Shown here: positions 50,008 to 60,572 of the stretch, one piece after another
Layout: the number at the start of each line of letters is the position of its first letter
How positions within the stretch are numbered: position 1 is the stretch's first letter
Source of the DNA: Sphingomonas daechungensis
Lineage (GTDB): Bacteria; Pseudomonadota; Alphaproteobacteria; Sphingomonadales; Sphingomonadaceae
Reading direction: 5' to 3'
NCBI RefSeq assembly: GCF_014489495.1
Contig: NZ_CP060780.1
Span: 1,809,001 to 1,873,000, forward strand
Length of the DNA stretch: 64,000 nucleotides
Translations under genes and position numbers: made by a program
The notes under the pieces: model-generated
What the model saw: only the letters and a program-made list of their open reading frames with translations
Database searches by the model: none
Told to the model about the DNA's origin: nothing

Positions 50008-50898
50008 TCAGCCGCCGGTAACGAGCTCGAGGCAGGCCATTCGCGTGGCCACGCCAGCCTCGACCTGAAGCAAGATCAAGGAACGTTCGGGATCGTCGGC
50101 GACATCGTCGGCGATCTCGACGTTCCTGTTCATCGGCCCAGGATGCATGACCACAGCGTCCGGAGCGGCCCTGCCAAGGCGTTCCGCTGTCAGGCCGTAG
50201 CGCTCAAGATATTCTCCTGGGCCATCCCCGAGGTCCTCTTCCAAGCGTTCGCGCTGGACCCGGAGCATCATCACTACATCCGCGCCGTCGATGGCCTCAT
50301 CGATCGAAAGGGCAGGGATGTCGCCTGGAAGCAGGGACGGCGGGCCCGCCAGCCTGACCTCGGCCCCGAGACGGGGGAGGAGCTTGGCGTTGGACCGGGC
50401 GACGCGGCTGTGGCGAATGTCGCCGCAAATTGCGACCTTCAGGCCACTCAAGTCACCGAAGCGGATCTGAAGCGCCAGCGCATCCAGGAGCGCCTGCGTC
50501 GGATGCTCGTTGGTACCGTCTCCGGCATTGATCACGGCACAATCCATCAATTCGGTCATGGCCGCCGGAGCGCCGTTCTCGCGGTGGCGGATCACGACGA
50601 CGTCGGGGCGCATGGCGTTGAGCGTCCGCGCCGTGTCCTCGAAGGTTTCGCCCTTCTTGATCGAAGACTGTTCGACCGGGAGGAACACGGGCGAGGCGCC
50701 CAGACGGTGCGCAGCGGCCGCGAAGGACATCGCGGTGCGGGTCGAGTTTTCGTAGAACAGGTTGAAGACGAGCTTGTCGTGCAGGCTCTTGTCCTGCCCC
50801 CGCGAGCCCGAGCGATTATACTCGAACCACCGCTGGCCGCGGTCGAGAATGCGCTCGATCTGGGCGTCGCTCAGCGAATCGATTGAGATGAGGTTCAC
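50008..50898 (-). CDS. pyrB: Aspartate carbamoyltransferase catalytic subunit
   Basis: Intact 296-aa enzyme for the second step of pyrimidine synthesis. The carbamoyl-phosphate motif FYENSTRT, HRENGAPAAMTEL, DGTNEHPTQALLDAL and the C-terminal MHPGPMNRNVEI (Pro-Gly-Pro loop) are conserved. Follows ruvX in the same direction after 12 bases. No pyrC or pyrI homologue is in the window. Confidence 0.94.
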   Translation of the reverse strand: MNLISIDSLSDAQIERILDRGQRWFEYNRSGSRGQDKSLHDKLVFNLFYENSTRTAMSFAAAAHRLGASPVFLPVEQSSIKKGETFEDTARTLNAMRPDVVVIRHRENGAPAAMTELMDCAVINAGDGTNEHPTQALLDALALQIRFGDLSGLKVAICGDIRHSRVARSNAKLLPRLGAEVRLAGPPSLLPGDIPALSIDEAIDGADVVMMLRVQRERLEEDLGDGPGEYLERYGLTAERLGRAAPDAVVMHPGPMNRNVEIADDVADDPERSLILLQVEAGVATRMACLELVTGG

Positions 50899-50910
50899 GA
50901 AGCAGACCGA

Positions 50911-51380
50911 CTAATGCTGCTGCGGCAGGTTGGCCAGCGCATCGATCGCGCCCTGCAGGATGTGGGCGGCGGCGAGGGCATCGACCTTCTCCGCGCGCTT
51001 CGAGCGGCTGACGTCGGCCTCGATCATCGCCCGCTCAACTGCCTGGGTGGACCAGCGCTCGTCCCATAGGAGGATGGGCAGGCCCAATGGAGCGAGATTG
51101 CGGGCGAAGGCGCGGACCGACTGCGTCCGCGGCGAATCCGTGCCGTCCATGTTGAGAGGAAGTCCAAGGACAAGACCCTTTACCTGTTCCCGTTCAACGA
51201 ACTTTCTGAGGTGTTCGAGGTCGGCGGTGAATTTGGTCCGCCGGAGAGTTTCGGACGGTCCGGCAAAGCTCCAGCCGGCATCGCACACGGCCAATCCGAC
51301 GGTCTTCGTGCCGACATCCAGTCCGGCGAGCTTCCCGTGCGGGTAGCCTCGGCGAATTCGGCGGGAGCGGACGTGATCAA
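50911..51380 (-). CDS. ruvX: YqgF/RuvX-type Holliday-junction resolvase-like protein (one frameshift)
   Basis: About 156 aa, RNase H-like fold implicated in pre-16S rRNA end processing. [41 protein letters not shown] and [16 protein letters not shown] are the family motifs with the acidic residues. One missing base near 51340 separates the start ([14 protein letters not shown]) from the core. TTG 51380 overlaps the stop of the upstream hydrolase gene (TTGA) and is the likeliest start. Confidence 0.85.
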
Positions 51381-52483
51381 CGCTTCTGCCAAGCGGCAAG
51401 CCTCCGCCCCGCATCGTCCCGAATGGCGCCCCAGAACAGCGCATAGTCATAGACGTGATAATTGTTGCCGGGCAGTACGAACGGCCCGAGCGGCGGGATG
51501 TCGCCGTCGACCAGCAACAGCCCGTTGTCGCAGCGCGCGCCGACACGGTCCGCCTCCAGCGTTGCCGACGCGAAATTGGCAGTGGGGATCAAGGTGCCGG
51601 GATTGGCGGTCGGTGCGGCCGCGCCGTCCCTGGTGCCGGTCAGCGGGTTTACGCAGAGCATGTCCTTCCGCTCCCTCTTCAGCCCTGTCGGTCCCTGCGT
51701 GCCTTCCCACGCGTCCATGATCAGGTCGGGGTTCGCAGGCGACCCGAAACTCTGCCAGGACAGCACACAACCGGTCTCCTCAGGCGATGTGCAGGCGCCA
51801 AGCTTCATCGCCGGTAGGTCGGCGCTGGTGCTCAGCGGCCAGCCGACGACATAAGCCGCGACCAGGCGTCCCTTGAGGCCGTCGGCATGGTCACGAAGCA
51901 GGTGCGACAAGTGCAGCGCGCCCTGGCTGTGGGCGGCGAGAATGACCGGACCGGTTGGATTGCGCTCGAGGAACTCGGCAAATGCGGCGGAGACGTCCGA
52001 GTAGGCTAGGGCCAGCGCCTTTTCGGCATCGCTGCTCCTGAGCAGGAACGCGCCGAATGCCGCCTGACGATAGAGCGGAGCCCAGACTGCTCCGGAGGGT
52101 GAGAAGGCGCTGGCCTGGCTGCGCACGAACAGGTCGGTTCGCTGGCGGCTTTCCCGGTCGTCGATCGGCCCGTTCCAGCGATCGCGGCGCAAGTAGGTCG
52201 TCGGATGGACGTAGAAAACGGCCGCGTCGCCTGCGGGGACTGGGGCGGGGCGCCCGCCGGAGAAGCTGGTCGTCGCCGGGTTGCCGGTAAGCTCTGGCCG
52301 GGCGACCCAGCTGTCGAGCTTCGAATAGTCGGGGCCGGTGCGGGGCGACGGCGCCTGGAAATGCCCCTGCGGTGTCGCCTGGCTGATCAGCACCTGCTGC
52401 CCGAACTGATAGATCGCGAATGCTCCAGCGACGAACAGCAGGATCATGATGAAGACGAAGATGAGGAACCGGCGAGCGCACAT
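51377..52483 (-). CDS. DUF3089 alpha/beta-hydrolase, membrane anchored
   Basis: Intact 368-aa protein with an N-terminal membrane helix ([20 protein letters not shown]) and a large periplasmic DUF3089 domain: [12 protein letters not shown], the nucleophile elbow [16 protein letters not shown] and a late His in [13 protein letters not shown]. Probably an esterase or lipase of unknown substrate. It is translationally coupled to ruvX by a four-base overlap. Confidence 0.8.
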   Translation of the reverse strand: MCARRFLIFVFIMILLFVAGAFAIYQFGQQVLISQATPQGHFQAPSPRTGPDYSKLDSWVARPELTGNPATTSFSGGRPAPVPAGDAAVFYVHPTTYLRRDRWNGPIDDRESRQRTDLFVRSQASAFSPSGAVWAPLYRQAAFGAFLLRSSDAEKALALAYSDVSAAFAEFLERNPTGPVILAAHSQGALHLSHLLRDHADGLKGRLVAAYVVGWPLSTSADLPAMKLGACTSPEETGCVLSWQSFGSPANPDLIMDAWEGTQGPTGLKRERKDMLCVNPLTGTRDGAAAPTANPGTLIPTANFASATLEADRVGARCDNGLLLVDGDIPPLGPFVLPGNNYHVYDYALFWGAIRDDAGRRLAAWQKR

Positions 52484-52757
52484 TGGCCGGGCGCTCTATT
52501 CAGCCGGCCGTCAACGAGCAAGTTCGACCGCGAATGTTCCCAATGTTCGCACTGACGAGCTTTATTCGAAGAGCGAGGAAAGGGTTCAAAGCGTCGATCC
52601 AGTGAGCGTGATTGCGATGTTCGAGACGCAAGCACAGGAGGGGTCCTGTAGGACAGGTGTTTGTTGCGAGGTGGTCCTGGAGCCAGAGCCCCGACAATTT
52701 GCGGCCCATTGCGGACTCTTCGCCGAACTCTAAGCTGATCTACGGAGAGAGGGGGCG
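52484..52757. other. Gene-free stretch between divergent genes
   Basis: 274 bases without a convincing coding frame. Contains two nearby AATGTTC words and the first copy of the GGCCCATTGCGG intergenic repeat (52703-52716). Promoters for the genes on both sides should lie here; none could be assigned with confidence. Confidence 0.5.
52703..52716. repeat. Intergenic repeat copy 1 (GGCCCATTGCGGAC)
   Basis: First of three near-identical words with core CCCATTGCGG found only in the short gaps between 52.7 and 54.2 kb. See the copies at 53530 and 54174. Confidence 0.5.
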
Positions 52758-53480
52758 ATGGCGAGCACCTGGGCCAAGGACCGCGCGCAGCGATTCTATG
52801 CTGGCGTCGCTTTGTTTGGCCTTGCCGCAATCGCTGCCGGATTTTCCACTACCTACTTCATACCGATAGCACGACGCACATTTGCCGCACCTGCTGTAGT
52901 TCATCTCCACGGTGTTGGCGCGTTCACTTGGGTCTGCCTTCTCTTGACGCAGGCTTTCCTTGTCCGAGGCGACCGAACAAAGTTGCACATGCGAATTGGC
53001 CAGTTGGGTTTGCCCATGGCCGTTGTCATTTGGTCGTCCGGTATTCTTACGGCCGCATGGGCAGCTCGGCGCGACCTTCCGTCGCAAGGCCCAATCGCGG
53101 AGACAGCGTTCATGGGCACCGTAAGTGGCCTTTCGCTGTTTCTCGCCTTCGTGATCGCCGGTTACGTATCTCGACGGTCTTCCGCTGCCCACAAGCGCTG
53201 GATGGCCTTGGCGACCATTGTTCTACTTTGGCCGGCAATCTTCCGCTGGCGCCATATCCTTCCATCCATGAGCCGACCGGATATCGTCCTCGGTATGTTC
53301 GTAGCGAATTTGCCGATCCTGGGCGCGATGCTCCGCGACCGGCTGCGCTTTGGAGCGGTTCACCCAGTGTGGATGCTCGGCGGGACATTCTGGTTCGTCG
53401 AACAGGGGATAGAGGTCGCTCTGTTCGATACGCATTGGAGCGCGCCAATCGGCAGAGCGCTGCTTGCGATCTTACCCTGA
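52758..53480 (+). CDS. Integral membrane protein of unknown function, 240 aa
   Basis: Intact. About seven hydrophobic segments (for example AGVALFGLAAIAAGFSTTYF, VCLLLTQAFLV, PMAVVIWSSGILTAAW, GLSLFLAFVIAGYV, VLGMFVANLPILGAML). Histidines near the ends of segments (VVHLHGVGAF, KLHMRIGQLG, AAHKRWMAL) resemble DUF2306-like or haem-binding membrane proteins, but no family is claimed. Start MASTWAKDRAQ has a GAGAGAGGGGG stretch just upstream. Confidence 0.75.
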   Translation: MASTWAKDRAQRFYAGVALFGLAAIAAGFSTTYFIPIARRTFAAPAVVHLHGVGAFTWVCLLLTQAFLVRGDRTKLHMRIGQLGLPMAVVIWSSGILTAAWAARRDLPSQGPIAETAFMGTVSGLSLFLAFVIAGYVSRRSSAAHKRWMALATIVLLWPAIFRWRHILPSMSRPDIVLGMFVANLPILGAMLRDRLRFGAVHPVWMLGGTFWFVEQGIEVALFDTHWSAPIGRALLAILP

Positions 53481-53529
53481 TCGAAGAGCAAGGATTGCGA
53501 AAGCTGTCCTAAGCGCCGCGGCAGCTTTT

Positions 53530-53541
53530 GACCCATTGCGG
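53530..53541. repeat. Intergenic repeat copy 2 (GACCCATTGCGG)
   Basis: Second copy, followed by CCGCTAGCC; lies in the 133-base gap between the membrane protein and the DUF2939 gene. Confidence 0.55.
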
Positions 53542-53613
53542 CCGCTAGCCTCATAGCCGTTGGCCATGCGCCGGTTCGCCTAGACTGCAATTGCTCGGGT
53601 GCGGAAGGGAAAG

Positions 53614-54144
53614 ATGATGAGCAAGCGTTGGGGATTGGCAGCATTCGGCTTGATCGCTGTAATAGCTATTGCGTGGTACTTCATGTCGCCCTGGTACACG
53701 CTGAAACAGATGCGTGACGCCGCTCAGGAGAATGACGCCGATGCGCTTGCGGCGTACGTCGATTTCCCCGCACTGCGTGAGGACATGAAATCTGAGATCA
53801 TGGCGCAGTTCGCAGTGGAAGCGCAGAAAGACAAGTCGGGCGTCGGTGAATTGGGGACAGCAATGGCCACAGCAATGATTGGCCCGATGATTGACGGGCT
53901 CGTCTCGCCGGCTGGTCTACGCGCCGCCTTCATTGCCAACCGCAATCGCGAGGCCACGCAGCATCCGACGAGCAAGGCGACTGGCGCCTTTGACGTCAGC
54001 GACAAAGTGGAGATCGAAAGGCGCAGCTTTGATGAATTCGCAGTGAGCAACAAAAACCGTCCTGACGGAAAGATGATTTTCAAACGCCATGGGTTCGGCT
54101 GGCGGCTTAGTGGCGTAGACTTGCCCGCACCTGCTTCAAACTGA
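53614..54144 (+). CDS. DUF2939 family protein
   Basis: Intact, 176 aa from ATG 53614. One N-terminal membrane helix (WGLAAFGLIAVIAIAWYFM), then the DUF2939 pattern SPWYTLKQMRDAAQENDADA, YVDFPALREDMKSE and the C-terminal FKRHGFGWRLSGVDLP. GGAAGGGAA precedes the start; GTG 53599 and ATG 53617 are alternatives. Function of the family is unknown; probably periplasmic and membrane attached. Confidence 0.8.
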   Translation: MMSKRWGLAAFGLIAVIAIAWYFMSPWYTLKQMRDAAQENDADALAAYVDFPALREDMKSEIMAQFAVEAQKDKSGVGELGTAMATAMIGPMIDGLVSPAGLRAAFIANRNREATQHPTSKATGAFDVSDKVEIERRSFDEFAVSNKNRPDGKMIFKRHGFGWRLSGVDLPAPASN

Positions 54145-54173
54145 GGTTCAGGGCGACGCATGCGTCTGCTTCC

Positions 54174-54185
54174 GACCCATTGCGG
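54174..54185. repeat. Intergenic repeat copy 3 (GACCCATTGCGG)
   Basis: Third copy, in the context TGCGTCTGCTTCCGACCCAT then TGCGGACATTAG, which can pair as an imperfect hairpin (TGTCCGC against GTCTGC). Similar words (GGAATGTCCGCTTTCCACCC) occur at 54570-54590. Resembles a degenerate mobile intergenic repeat. Confidence 0.55.
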
Positions 54186-54227
54186 ACATTAGCTGGTTTC
54201 TGCAGGTTTCCGCTGGAGGTGCGGTAG

Positions 54228-54559
54228 ATGATTCTAGGTTTGATCCTTCTGGCAAGCGCAGGGCTTAGCGGTGACGCGCCAACATGCGACGTTCGCGTGG
54301 GCGAACTTGTGCCAAACGCGCAGGTGGCACGGGAGCTTGCCGAAGTGATCATCCGAAGCAGGCAAACGCCAGAGCAGCAGGCTCGATATGTGCTGCACGT
54401 TGAAGAAGACGGAAAGACCGGTTGGCTGGTTTCTCAAGGCCTTCCTGACAGTCCGCCTGACGCCAAGGGCAGTATCACGGTCACTTTCGGGGCGGCGGTC
54501 TGGGGATGCGCATCGATCGGTGCAACGGCGAGATGAGCAAGGTGTATTACCAGCGGTAG
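54228..54559 (+). CDS. Small exported NTF2-fold (YbbC-like) protein (one frameshift)
   Basis: About 110 aa. Hydrophobic N-terminus (MILGLILLASAGLSGDA), then ELVPNAQVARELAEVII and the typical end GGGLGMRIDRCNGEMSKVYY, which appears only when one missing base near 54495 is restored; otherwise the chain ends early as AVWGCASIGATAR. The pattern resembles small NTF2-fold proteins related to YbbC immunity-like proteins. No toxin gene was seen nearby. Confidence 0.6.
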
Positions 54560-54674
54560 GGCTCGATCCGGAATGTCCGCTTTCCACCCAAACCCGCCGC
54601 TAGACCAGTAGCGTCAGTTTTCGACGCAGAGCCGACATTGCGCTGAGGCTTCCAGCAGGGCATCACCGCGATCC

Positions 54675-55352
54675 ATGACGGTCGTGTTTTACGATTGGCC
54701 ATATTCGCCCTTCTGCATGAAGGTGCGCGCGATTCTTGATTACAAATCCATCTCTTACCGGACCGTCAATCCGCTCGACGCACGCGGCAAACTCAGGCGT
54801 CGGGGTACCGGCAAGGTGCCCGCCGTGGAGATCGACGGCGCATTCGTTACGGACTCCACGGACATCGCCTATGCGCTGCAGGATCGTTTTCCAGAACCGC
54901 CGCTTTTTCCACCCGCCACTCATGAGCGGGGCCTGAGCCACACGATCGAAGACTGGGCGGACGAAAGCCTGTATTTCCTCGGTCTCTATTATCGGTGGTT
55001 CGAGGTGGAAGGGCGTAAGCCCGTCGCGGCTGTATTCGGCAACTCGCTAAAAGGGCGACTGGTCTATCGCTACTACCTGCGCCTGATCTTGCGGCAGCTG
55101 AAGGGGCAGGGCACGCTGCGCAAATCACCCGACCATGTACGACGAGACCTGGAACGCAATCTCGATGCGGCCGAGAGCCTGCTCACACCCGGCCCGTACG
55201 TGCTGGGCGACAGGCCGTATCTCTGTGACTTCGCTCTGTGGGGACAGCTGAACTATTTGAGCCGTACGCCCGTTGCCGGAGCCAGTATCAGGAAGCGGGC
55301 CACGATCACCGCCTTCCTTGAGCGTCTAAATGGCGCGGATGCCCGGAGCTAA
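54675..55352 (+). CDS. Glutathione S-transferase-like protein
   Basis: Intact 225-aa protein. N-terminal thioredoxin-like GST domain VFYDWPYSPFCMKVRAILDY with a Ser/Cys-type start of helix 1, GKVPAVEIDG (cis-Pro) and TDSTDIAYALQDRF; C-terminal helical domain with LGDRPYLCDFALWGQL. Could conjugate or isomerise small electrophiles; substrate unknown. Preceded by a 115-base gap with repeat-like sequence. Confidence 0.85.
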   Translation: MTVVFYDWPYSPFCMKVRAILDYKSISYRTVNPLDARGKLRRRGTGKVPAVEIDGAFVTDSTDIAYALQDRFPEPPLFPPATHERGLSHTIEDWADESLYFLGLYYRWFEVEGRKPVAAVFGNSLKGRLVYRYYLRLILRQLKGQGTLRKSPDHVRRDLERNLDAAESLLTPGPYVLGDRPYLCDFALWGQLNYLSRTPVAGASIRKRATITAFLERLNGADARS

Positions 55353-55489
55353 CGCCAGCTTTCCAGCCAAGCCTGCCGTAAGGCGATCACGCGATTCCAC
55401 TGATTTGATCTGGATCCATGCCAAGGATTGAATGTCGCGTGGCGGTCGATTGGGTTATCGTTTCGGGGAACGATGCGAACAGGGGTCGA

Positions 55490-56571
55490 ATGTTCAATCG
55501 CGTCCATCCCGCTCTGGCCGGGACTGCGCTGGCGTTGCTAGTTGGCGGGTGCAGCACGGCTCCACCGAGCCGGAGCCTCGCCTGCGGGAACGGAGTGCCG
55601 GCGCAGATCACGGAAGTGGCCGGCGGCAAGAGCAAGACTGCAGAGCTGAAGGTTCTCACCTACAACATCGAGGGCCTGGGCTTCCCGGCGCGGAGCGGGC
55701 GCGGGCCTGAGTTGAAGCAGATCGGTGAGCATCTGTCGGAGATGCTCAAGGCCGGGACGGGGCCGGACGTCGTGCTGTTCCAGGAAATGTTCAGCGGCTC
55801 CGCCAAGGCAGCAGTCATGAATAGCGGCTATCCGCGATCTCGCCGGGACCGAGCCGAAGCACGAGGCCGTTCGAGTCCACCAGCGAAAAGCTGCCCGGAA
55901 AGTCCAAGCTGAAGCATGGCGAGGTCGGCATCCGCTTCCAGGGAAGCGGGCTGGCAATCGCGTCGCGTTATCCGATCGTCATGACCGAGCTTCGCGCATT
56001 CGGGGGGAAGTCCTGCGCCGGACTCGACTGCCTGGCGAACAAGGGGGTGATGCTGGCGCGGATCTACGTTCCGGGCCTGCCGACGCCGATCGACGTCTAT
56101 GACACACACATGAATTCGCGCGGTGCTTCGAAGGCGCCGGCCGCGCGGAACCTTGCGGCTCATGACCGGCAGGCACTGGAAGCGTCAGAATTCATCGACC
56201 GCACCCACAATGACGACTTTCCAGTCATCTTCGGCGGCGATTTCAACATGCGTCATTCGGAGCCGCGGTGGGAGAATTTCACCCGCTACCAGCCGATGAC
56301 GCTTGTCCACCGCGTTTGCATCGAACCGTCCTCCGGTTGCCTGGTAAAGATGTCGTGGGACGGGGATGCGCCCTGGATGGACACGCAGGACCTCCAGTTC
56401 TTCCATTCCGGGGAGCGCGCCTCGATCCGGCCCATTCGGGTGGAAGCGCTGTTCGACGGAAGCCCCGGCAGCCCGCAACTGTCCGATCACGACGGCTACA
56501 TGGTCACCTATCGGATCGAGTGGCTGGTTGGCGCTGTGGCGATCAGCCCGGAGCTGGCGGGCTGCGGCTGA
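55490..56571 (+). CDS. Endonuclease/exonuclease/phosphatase-family lipoprotein (one frameshift)
   Basis: Lipoprotein of about 360 aa: MFNRVHPALAGTALALLVGG then lipobox Cys. EEP-fold signatures KVLTYNIEGLGFP, DVVLFQEMFSG, DVYDTHMNSRG, VIFGGDFNMRH and the final SDHDGYMVTY supply the catalytic Asn, Glu, Asp and His. One missing base near 55832 (GYPA-ISPGP) breaks it. Likely a periplasmic phosphodiesterase or sphingomyelinase-like enzyme. Start 55490 follows AGGGGTCGA. Confidence 0.83.
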
Positions 56572-56575
56572 GAAC

Positions 56576-57184
56576 TCAGGCAGGGCCGCGAAGGAAAAAC
56601 ATCAGGTAGATCAAGCGGCCGTTTTCCAGGCTATCGCCAAATCCTGGGCCAGCCGTGTGCCAATAGTGCGGCTGGAGGAGCACGAGCCGGTTGAAGCGCA
56701 TCGGCACAGTCATGGTGTGCTCCCACTTCGACCGGTCGAGCGCATCCTGATCGAGGATGTCGTGCTGGAGGTCGGTGTAGGAGGCGTAGCCGATCTGGCG
56801 CAGGCCGGCCTCGTCCATCGGCACGCGATCGGTGCCGGTGCGCTTGTGGCGGAAGAACTCGGTACCGCCGTGGCAATCTTCGGGACGGCTGAGATAGAGG
56901 ATCCCGGACCAATGGCTCTGGTCGATGTGGATGCGGGCCTCCTGCGGATCGGAGGCGAGGGCGACGCGGCAGGAGCCGTGGGAGAAATCCTCTGTCCACG
57001 GCGCTCGAACCGGCTCGCGGACCAAGGTCGAGATGACCTGGTCGAGTCCTTCGATGCGAAGCTTCTCGACGGAGTTGAGACCGGGATAGCGGCCGCCGAC
57101 TGCGTAAGTGAGCGAGAGCGCCTGGCGACGGACCTCCTCGGCATTGCGCAGGAAATCGTCGATCACGAACAACGCCGGAACCAT
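56576..57184 (-). CDS. DUF6445-type 2-oxoglutarate/Fe(II) oxygenase-like protein
   Basis: Intact 202-aa protein MVPALFVIDDFLRNAEEVRR. A His-x-Asp pair (RIHIDQSHWSG) and a distal His (LQPHYWHTAG), with an Arg-rich strand between (MRFNRLVLLQ), fit the double-stranded beta-helix of 2OG-Fe(II) oxygenases of the DUF6445 group, which often act on small molecules or tryptophan-containing proteins. ATG 57184 preferred over TTG 57187. Divergent from gatC with a 127-base gap. Confidence 0.7.
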   Translation of the reverse strand: MVPALFVIDDFLRNAEEVRRQALSLTYAVGGRYPGLNSVEKLRIEGLDQVISTLVREPVRAPWTEDFSHGSCRVALASDPQEARIHIDQSHWSGILYLSRPEDCHGGTEFFRHKRTGTDRVPMDEAGLRQIGYASYTDLQHDILDQDALDRSKWEHTMTVPMRFNRLVLLQPHYWHTAGPGFGDSLENGRLIYLMFFLRGPA

Positions 57185-57311
57185 CAACGCCCCCTCAGCC
57201 TCCGTCAGCTGAGGACAGGTTACAGCCGTCAGGGTGCATTGGAAGCCGTTTGTGGGTGTTTGGGCTGCAGCGCTTGCCGCCCTCCGGCACCGCCGCTATC
57301 GCGCCGCCATA

Positions 57312-57599
57312 ATGTCAGTCACGATCGAACAGGTGCGGCACATCGCCAAGCTCGCCCGCATCGCGATGAGCGATGAGGAGCTCGAGCGGCTGGTGCCCGA
57401 ACTCAACAATATCCTCGGCTGGGTGGAGCAGCTCGGCGAGGTGGATACGAATGGGGTGGAGCCGCTGACCGCGGTCATTCCCAACACGTTGCGGCTGCGC
57501 GAGGATGCGGTGACCGACGGCGATTGCCGCGATGCGGTACTCGCCAATGCGCCGGTCGCCGAGCACGGCTTCTTCGCAGTGCCGAAGGTGATCGAATGA
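57312..57599 (+). CDS. gatC: Asp/Glu-tRNA amidotransferase subunit GatC
   Basis: Intact 95-aa subunit linking GatA and Gat[33 protein letters not shown] and TPLTAVIP-like [18 protein letters not shown] are the family text. ATG 57312 is preferred to an upstream in-frame start at 57234. Stop overlaps gatA ATG (ATGA). Confidence 0.94.
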   Translation: MSVTIEQVRHIAKLARIAMSDEELERLVPELNNILGWVEQLGEVDTNGVEPLTAVIPNTLRLREDAVTDGDCRDAVLANAPVAEHGFFAVPKVIE

Positions 57600-59071
57600 G
57601 CGACCTGACGTCACTGTCGATTGCCGAGCTTCGCGACGGGTTCCGTTCCGGCGAGTTCACGGCGCGCGAGATCGCCGAGCAGTACAATGAAGCGGTCGCC
57701 GGGGGCGGGCGCTGAACGCATATACCGTCGAGACGCCGGACGATGCGCTTGCAGCGGCCGATGCGGCGGACAAGGCGCGCGGTGCGGGCGAGCCGGGGTC
57801 GCTCGCGGGTATCCCGCTCGGCATCAAGGACCTGTTTGCGACACGCGGCGTCAACACGACCGCCGGGAGCCGCATCCTCAAGGATTTCAGACCGGAGTAT
57901 GAGAGCACCGTCACCGCCAACCTGCGCAAGGCGGGGCGGGAATGCTCGGCAAGCTCAACATGGACGAGTTCGCGATGGGCTCGTCCAACGAGACGAGCAC
58001 CTACGGACCGGTGATTTCGCCATGGCGGCGGAGCGATGGCGGAAACGCCCCGCTTGCACCGGGCGGGTCGTCTGGCGGTTCGAGCGCGGCTGTCGCGGCG
58101 CGGATTGCTCCGGCGGCGACGGGCACCGATACCGGCGGCTCGATCCGGCAGCCGGCGGCGTTCACCGGGATCTGCGGGATCAAGCCGACATATGGTCGCT
58201 GTTCGCGCTGGGGCATCGTGTCGTTCGCGAGTTCGCTCGACCAGGCGGGTCCGATGGCCCGGACGGTTCGCGATTGTGCGATCATGCTGGAAGCGATGGC
58301 TGGGTTCGATCCGAAGGACTCGACGTCGCTCAACCTGCCCGTGCCCAAGTGGGAGGCTGGATTATCCAGTGATCTCAAAGGCAAGCGGATTGGAATTCCC
58401 AAGGAATATCGCATCGACGGCGTTCCTGCCGAGATCGGGGCATTGTGGGATCGCGGCATCGAATGGTTGCGCGATGCCGGTGCAGAGGTCGTGGAAATCA
58501 GCCTGCCGCACACCCAATATGCGCTGCCGACTTACTACATCATCGCCCCGGCCGAGGCGTCTTCGAACCTCGCTCGGTACGACGGTGTTCGCTATGGCCT
58601 GCGCGCCGAAAGCGAGGGCGGTCTCGACGCGATGTACGCCGCGACCCGGGCCGAAGGATTCGGGCGGAGGTCCGGCGCCGGATCATGATTGGCACCTACG
58701 TGCTCTCCGCGGGCTTCTACGACGCCTACTTCACCAAGGCGCAGAAGGTCCGAACCTTGATCAAGCAGGATTTTGAGAAAGCGTTCGAGCAGTGCGACCT
58801 GATCCTGACGCCGACAGCTCCGTCAGCGGCTTTCGGGCTTGGCGACAAGACGGCCGACCCGCTCTCGATGTACCTGAACGACGTGTTTGCGGTGCCTGCA
58901 AGCCTTGCGGGACTGCCGGCGATGTCGGTTCCGGGCGGGCTCGACGAGACGGGGCTGCCGCTCGGTCTTCATCTAATCGGCCGCGAACTCGATGAGCAGG
59001 GCGTTTTGAACGCTGGTCTGGCGATCGAAGAGCGCGCGGGCTTCACCGCGACGCCAAAGAGGTGGTGGTAA
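57596..59071 (+). CDS. gatA: Asp/Glu-tRNA amidotransferase subunit GatA (three frameshifts)
   Basis: Amidase subunit, about 492 aa, releasing ammonia from glutamine for Glu-tRNA(Gln) or Asp-tRNA(Asn) conversion. Amidase-signature catalytic residues: Lys in [10 protein letters not shown], Ser of [13 protein letters not shown], Ser of [13 protein letters not shown]. Three shifts, near 57705, 57938 and 58672, each one missing base. Reconstructed order: [45 protein letters not shown]. An essential complex, so true damage is unlikely. Stop overlaps gatB ATG (TAATG). Confidence 0.93.
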
Positions 59072-60549
59072 TGGCTGACGCAACCGCACCCTTCCGCATC
59101 AAGGGCGAAACCGGCGACTGGGAAGTCGTGGTCGGCCTGGAGGTGCATGCTCAGATCACGGCAACGGCTTCAAAGCTGTTTTCAGGTGCTGCCACCGCCT
59201 TCGGCGCGGAACCGAATACTCAGGTCTCGCTGGTCGATGCTGCCATGCCCGGCATGCTCCCGGTTCCCAATCGCGAATGCATCCGCCAGGCGGTGCGGAC
59301 GGGTATGGCGCTTGAAGCGAAGATCAACCGCTGGAGCCGCTTCGACCGGAAGAACTACTTCTACGCCGATCTTCCGCAGGGATATCAGATTAGCCAGCTA
59401 TTCCACCCGCTGGTGGGCGAGGGCGAGGTCGAAATCCTTCTGGACGAGAAGGATGACGCCAGTGCCAAGAGCATCGGCATCGAGCGCATCCACGTCGAGC
59501 AGGATGCGGGGAAGCTGATGCACGATCAGCATCCGACCATGTCCTACGTCGACCTCAATCGTGCAGGCGTCGCGTTGATGGAGATCGTATCGCGGCCTGA
59601 CATGCGTTCTCCAGCAGAAGCAGGGGCTTACCTCAGGAAGTTGCGAGCAATCCTGCGCTACGTCGGATCGTGCGACGGCAACATGGAGGAAGGCTCCATG
59701 CGTGCGGACGTGAATGTCAGCGTGCGTAAGCCTGGCGACGAGTTCGGGACGCGGACAGAGACCAAGAACGTCAACTCCGTCCGCTTCGTCATGCAGGTGA
59801 TCGAATATGAGGCTCGCCGCCAGGTGGAGCTGATCGAGGAAGGTGGGACGGTCGCGCAGGAAACGCGCCTGTTCGACCCGGATCGCGGGACGACACGAAC
59901 GCTGCGGTCGAAGGAAGATGCACATGATTACCGCTACTTCCCGGACCCGGACCTGCTGCCGCTGGAACTTGACGACGCGTTCATCGAGGAATGCCGCTCG
60001 TCGCTTCCGGAGCTGCCGGATGCCAAGCGCAAGCGTTACGAGGCGCTCGGCGTAACGCCCTATAATGCTGGCGTTTTGACGGCCGAAGTCGAGACCGCTC
60101 GGTGGTTCGATGCACTGCTAGATGCCAATGCGCAGCCGGCGCAGGCGGCCAACTGGGTGGTTGCCGAGCTGTTCGGTGCGCTCAATCGCCTGGGCAAGGG
60201 GATCGAGGAGTCGCCGGTTTCGCCGCAGCAGGCTGGCGGCCTTCTCGGTCTTGTGGCCGATGGGACGATTTCCGGCACGATCGCCAAGCAGGTGCTCGAA
60301 ATCATGCTGGAAACCGGCGAGGGTGCCGCTGAAATTGTCGAAAAGCGCGGTCTGAAGCAGACCTCCGATACGGGCGCCATCGACAGCGAGATCGACAAGA
60401 TCCTCGCCGCGAATGCCGACAAGGTCGCCGAGTACCAAAGCGGCAAACAGCAGCTGTTCGGCTTCTTCGTGGGCCAGACCATGAAAGCGACGCAGGGCAA
60501 GGCCAATCCTCAGGTCGTCAACGAGCGGCTGCGGGCAAAGCTCGGGTAA
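59071..60549 (+). CDS. gatB: Asp/Glu-tRNA amidotransferase subunit GatB
   Basis: Intact, 492 aa from ATG 59071. [21 protein letters not shown] is near the start, [15 protein letters not shown] and the long helical tail ([33 protein letters not shown]) follow. Kinase/transamidation subunit. Third gene of the operon; the next ORF starts 24 bases later with its own AAGGAG. Confidence 0.95.
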   Translation: MADATAPFRIKGETGDWEVVVGLEVHAQITATASKLFSGAATAFGAEPNTQVSLVDAAMPGMLPVPNRECIRQAVRTGMALEAKINRWSRFDRKNYFYADLPQGYQISQLFHPLVGEGEVEILLDEKDDASAKSIGIERIHVEQDAGKLMHDQHPTMSYVDLNRAGVALMEIVSRPDMRSPAEAGAYLRKLRAILRYVGSCDGNMEEGSMRADVNVSVRKPGDEFGTRTETKNVNSVRFVMQVIEYEARRQVELIEEGGTVAQETRLFDPDRGTTRTLRSKEDAHDYRYFPDPDLLPLELDDAFIEECRSSLPELPDAKRKRYEALGVTPYNAGVLTAEVETARWFDALLDANAQPAQAANWVVAELFGALNRLGKGIEESPVSPQQAGGLLGLVADGTISGTIAKQVLEIMLETGEGAAEIVEKRGLKQTSDTGAIDSEIDKILAANADKVAEYQSGKQQLFGFFVGQTMKATQGKANPQVVNERLRAKLG

Positions 60550-60572
60550 GAGTCTCGGTGTAAAGGAGCCTG

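Noticed and set aside
54228..54559. Toxin-immunity pair
   Set aside because: The small NTF2-fold protein resembles immunity-like proteins, but no toxin gene or domain is adjacent.
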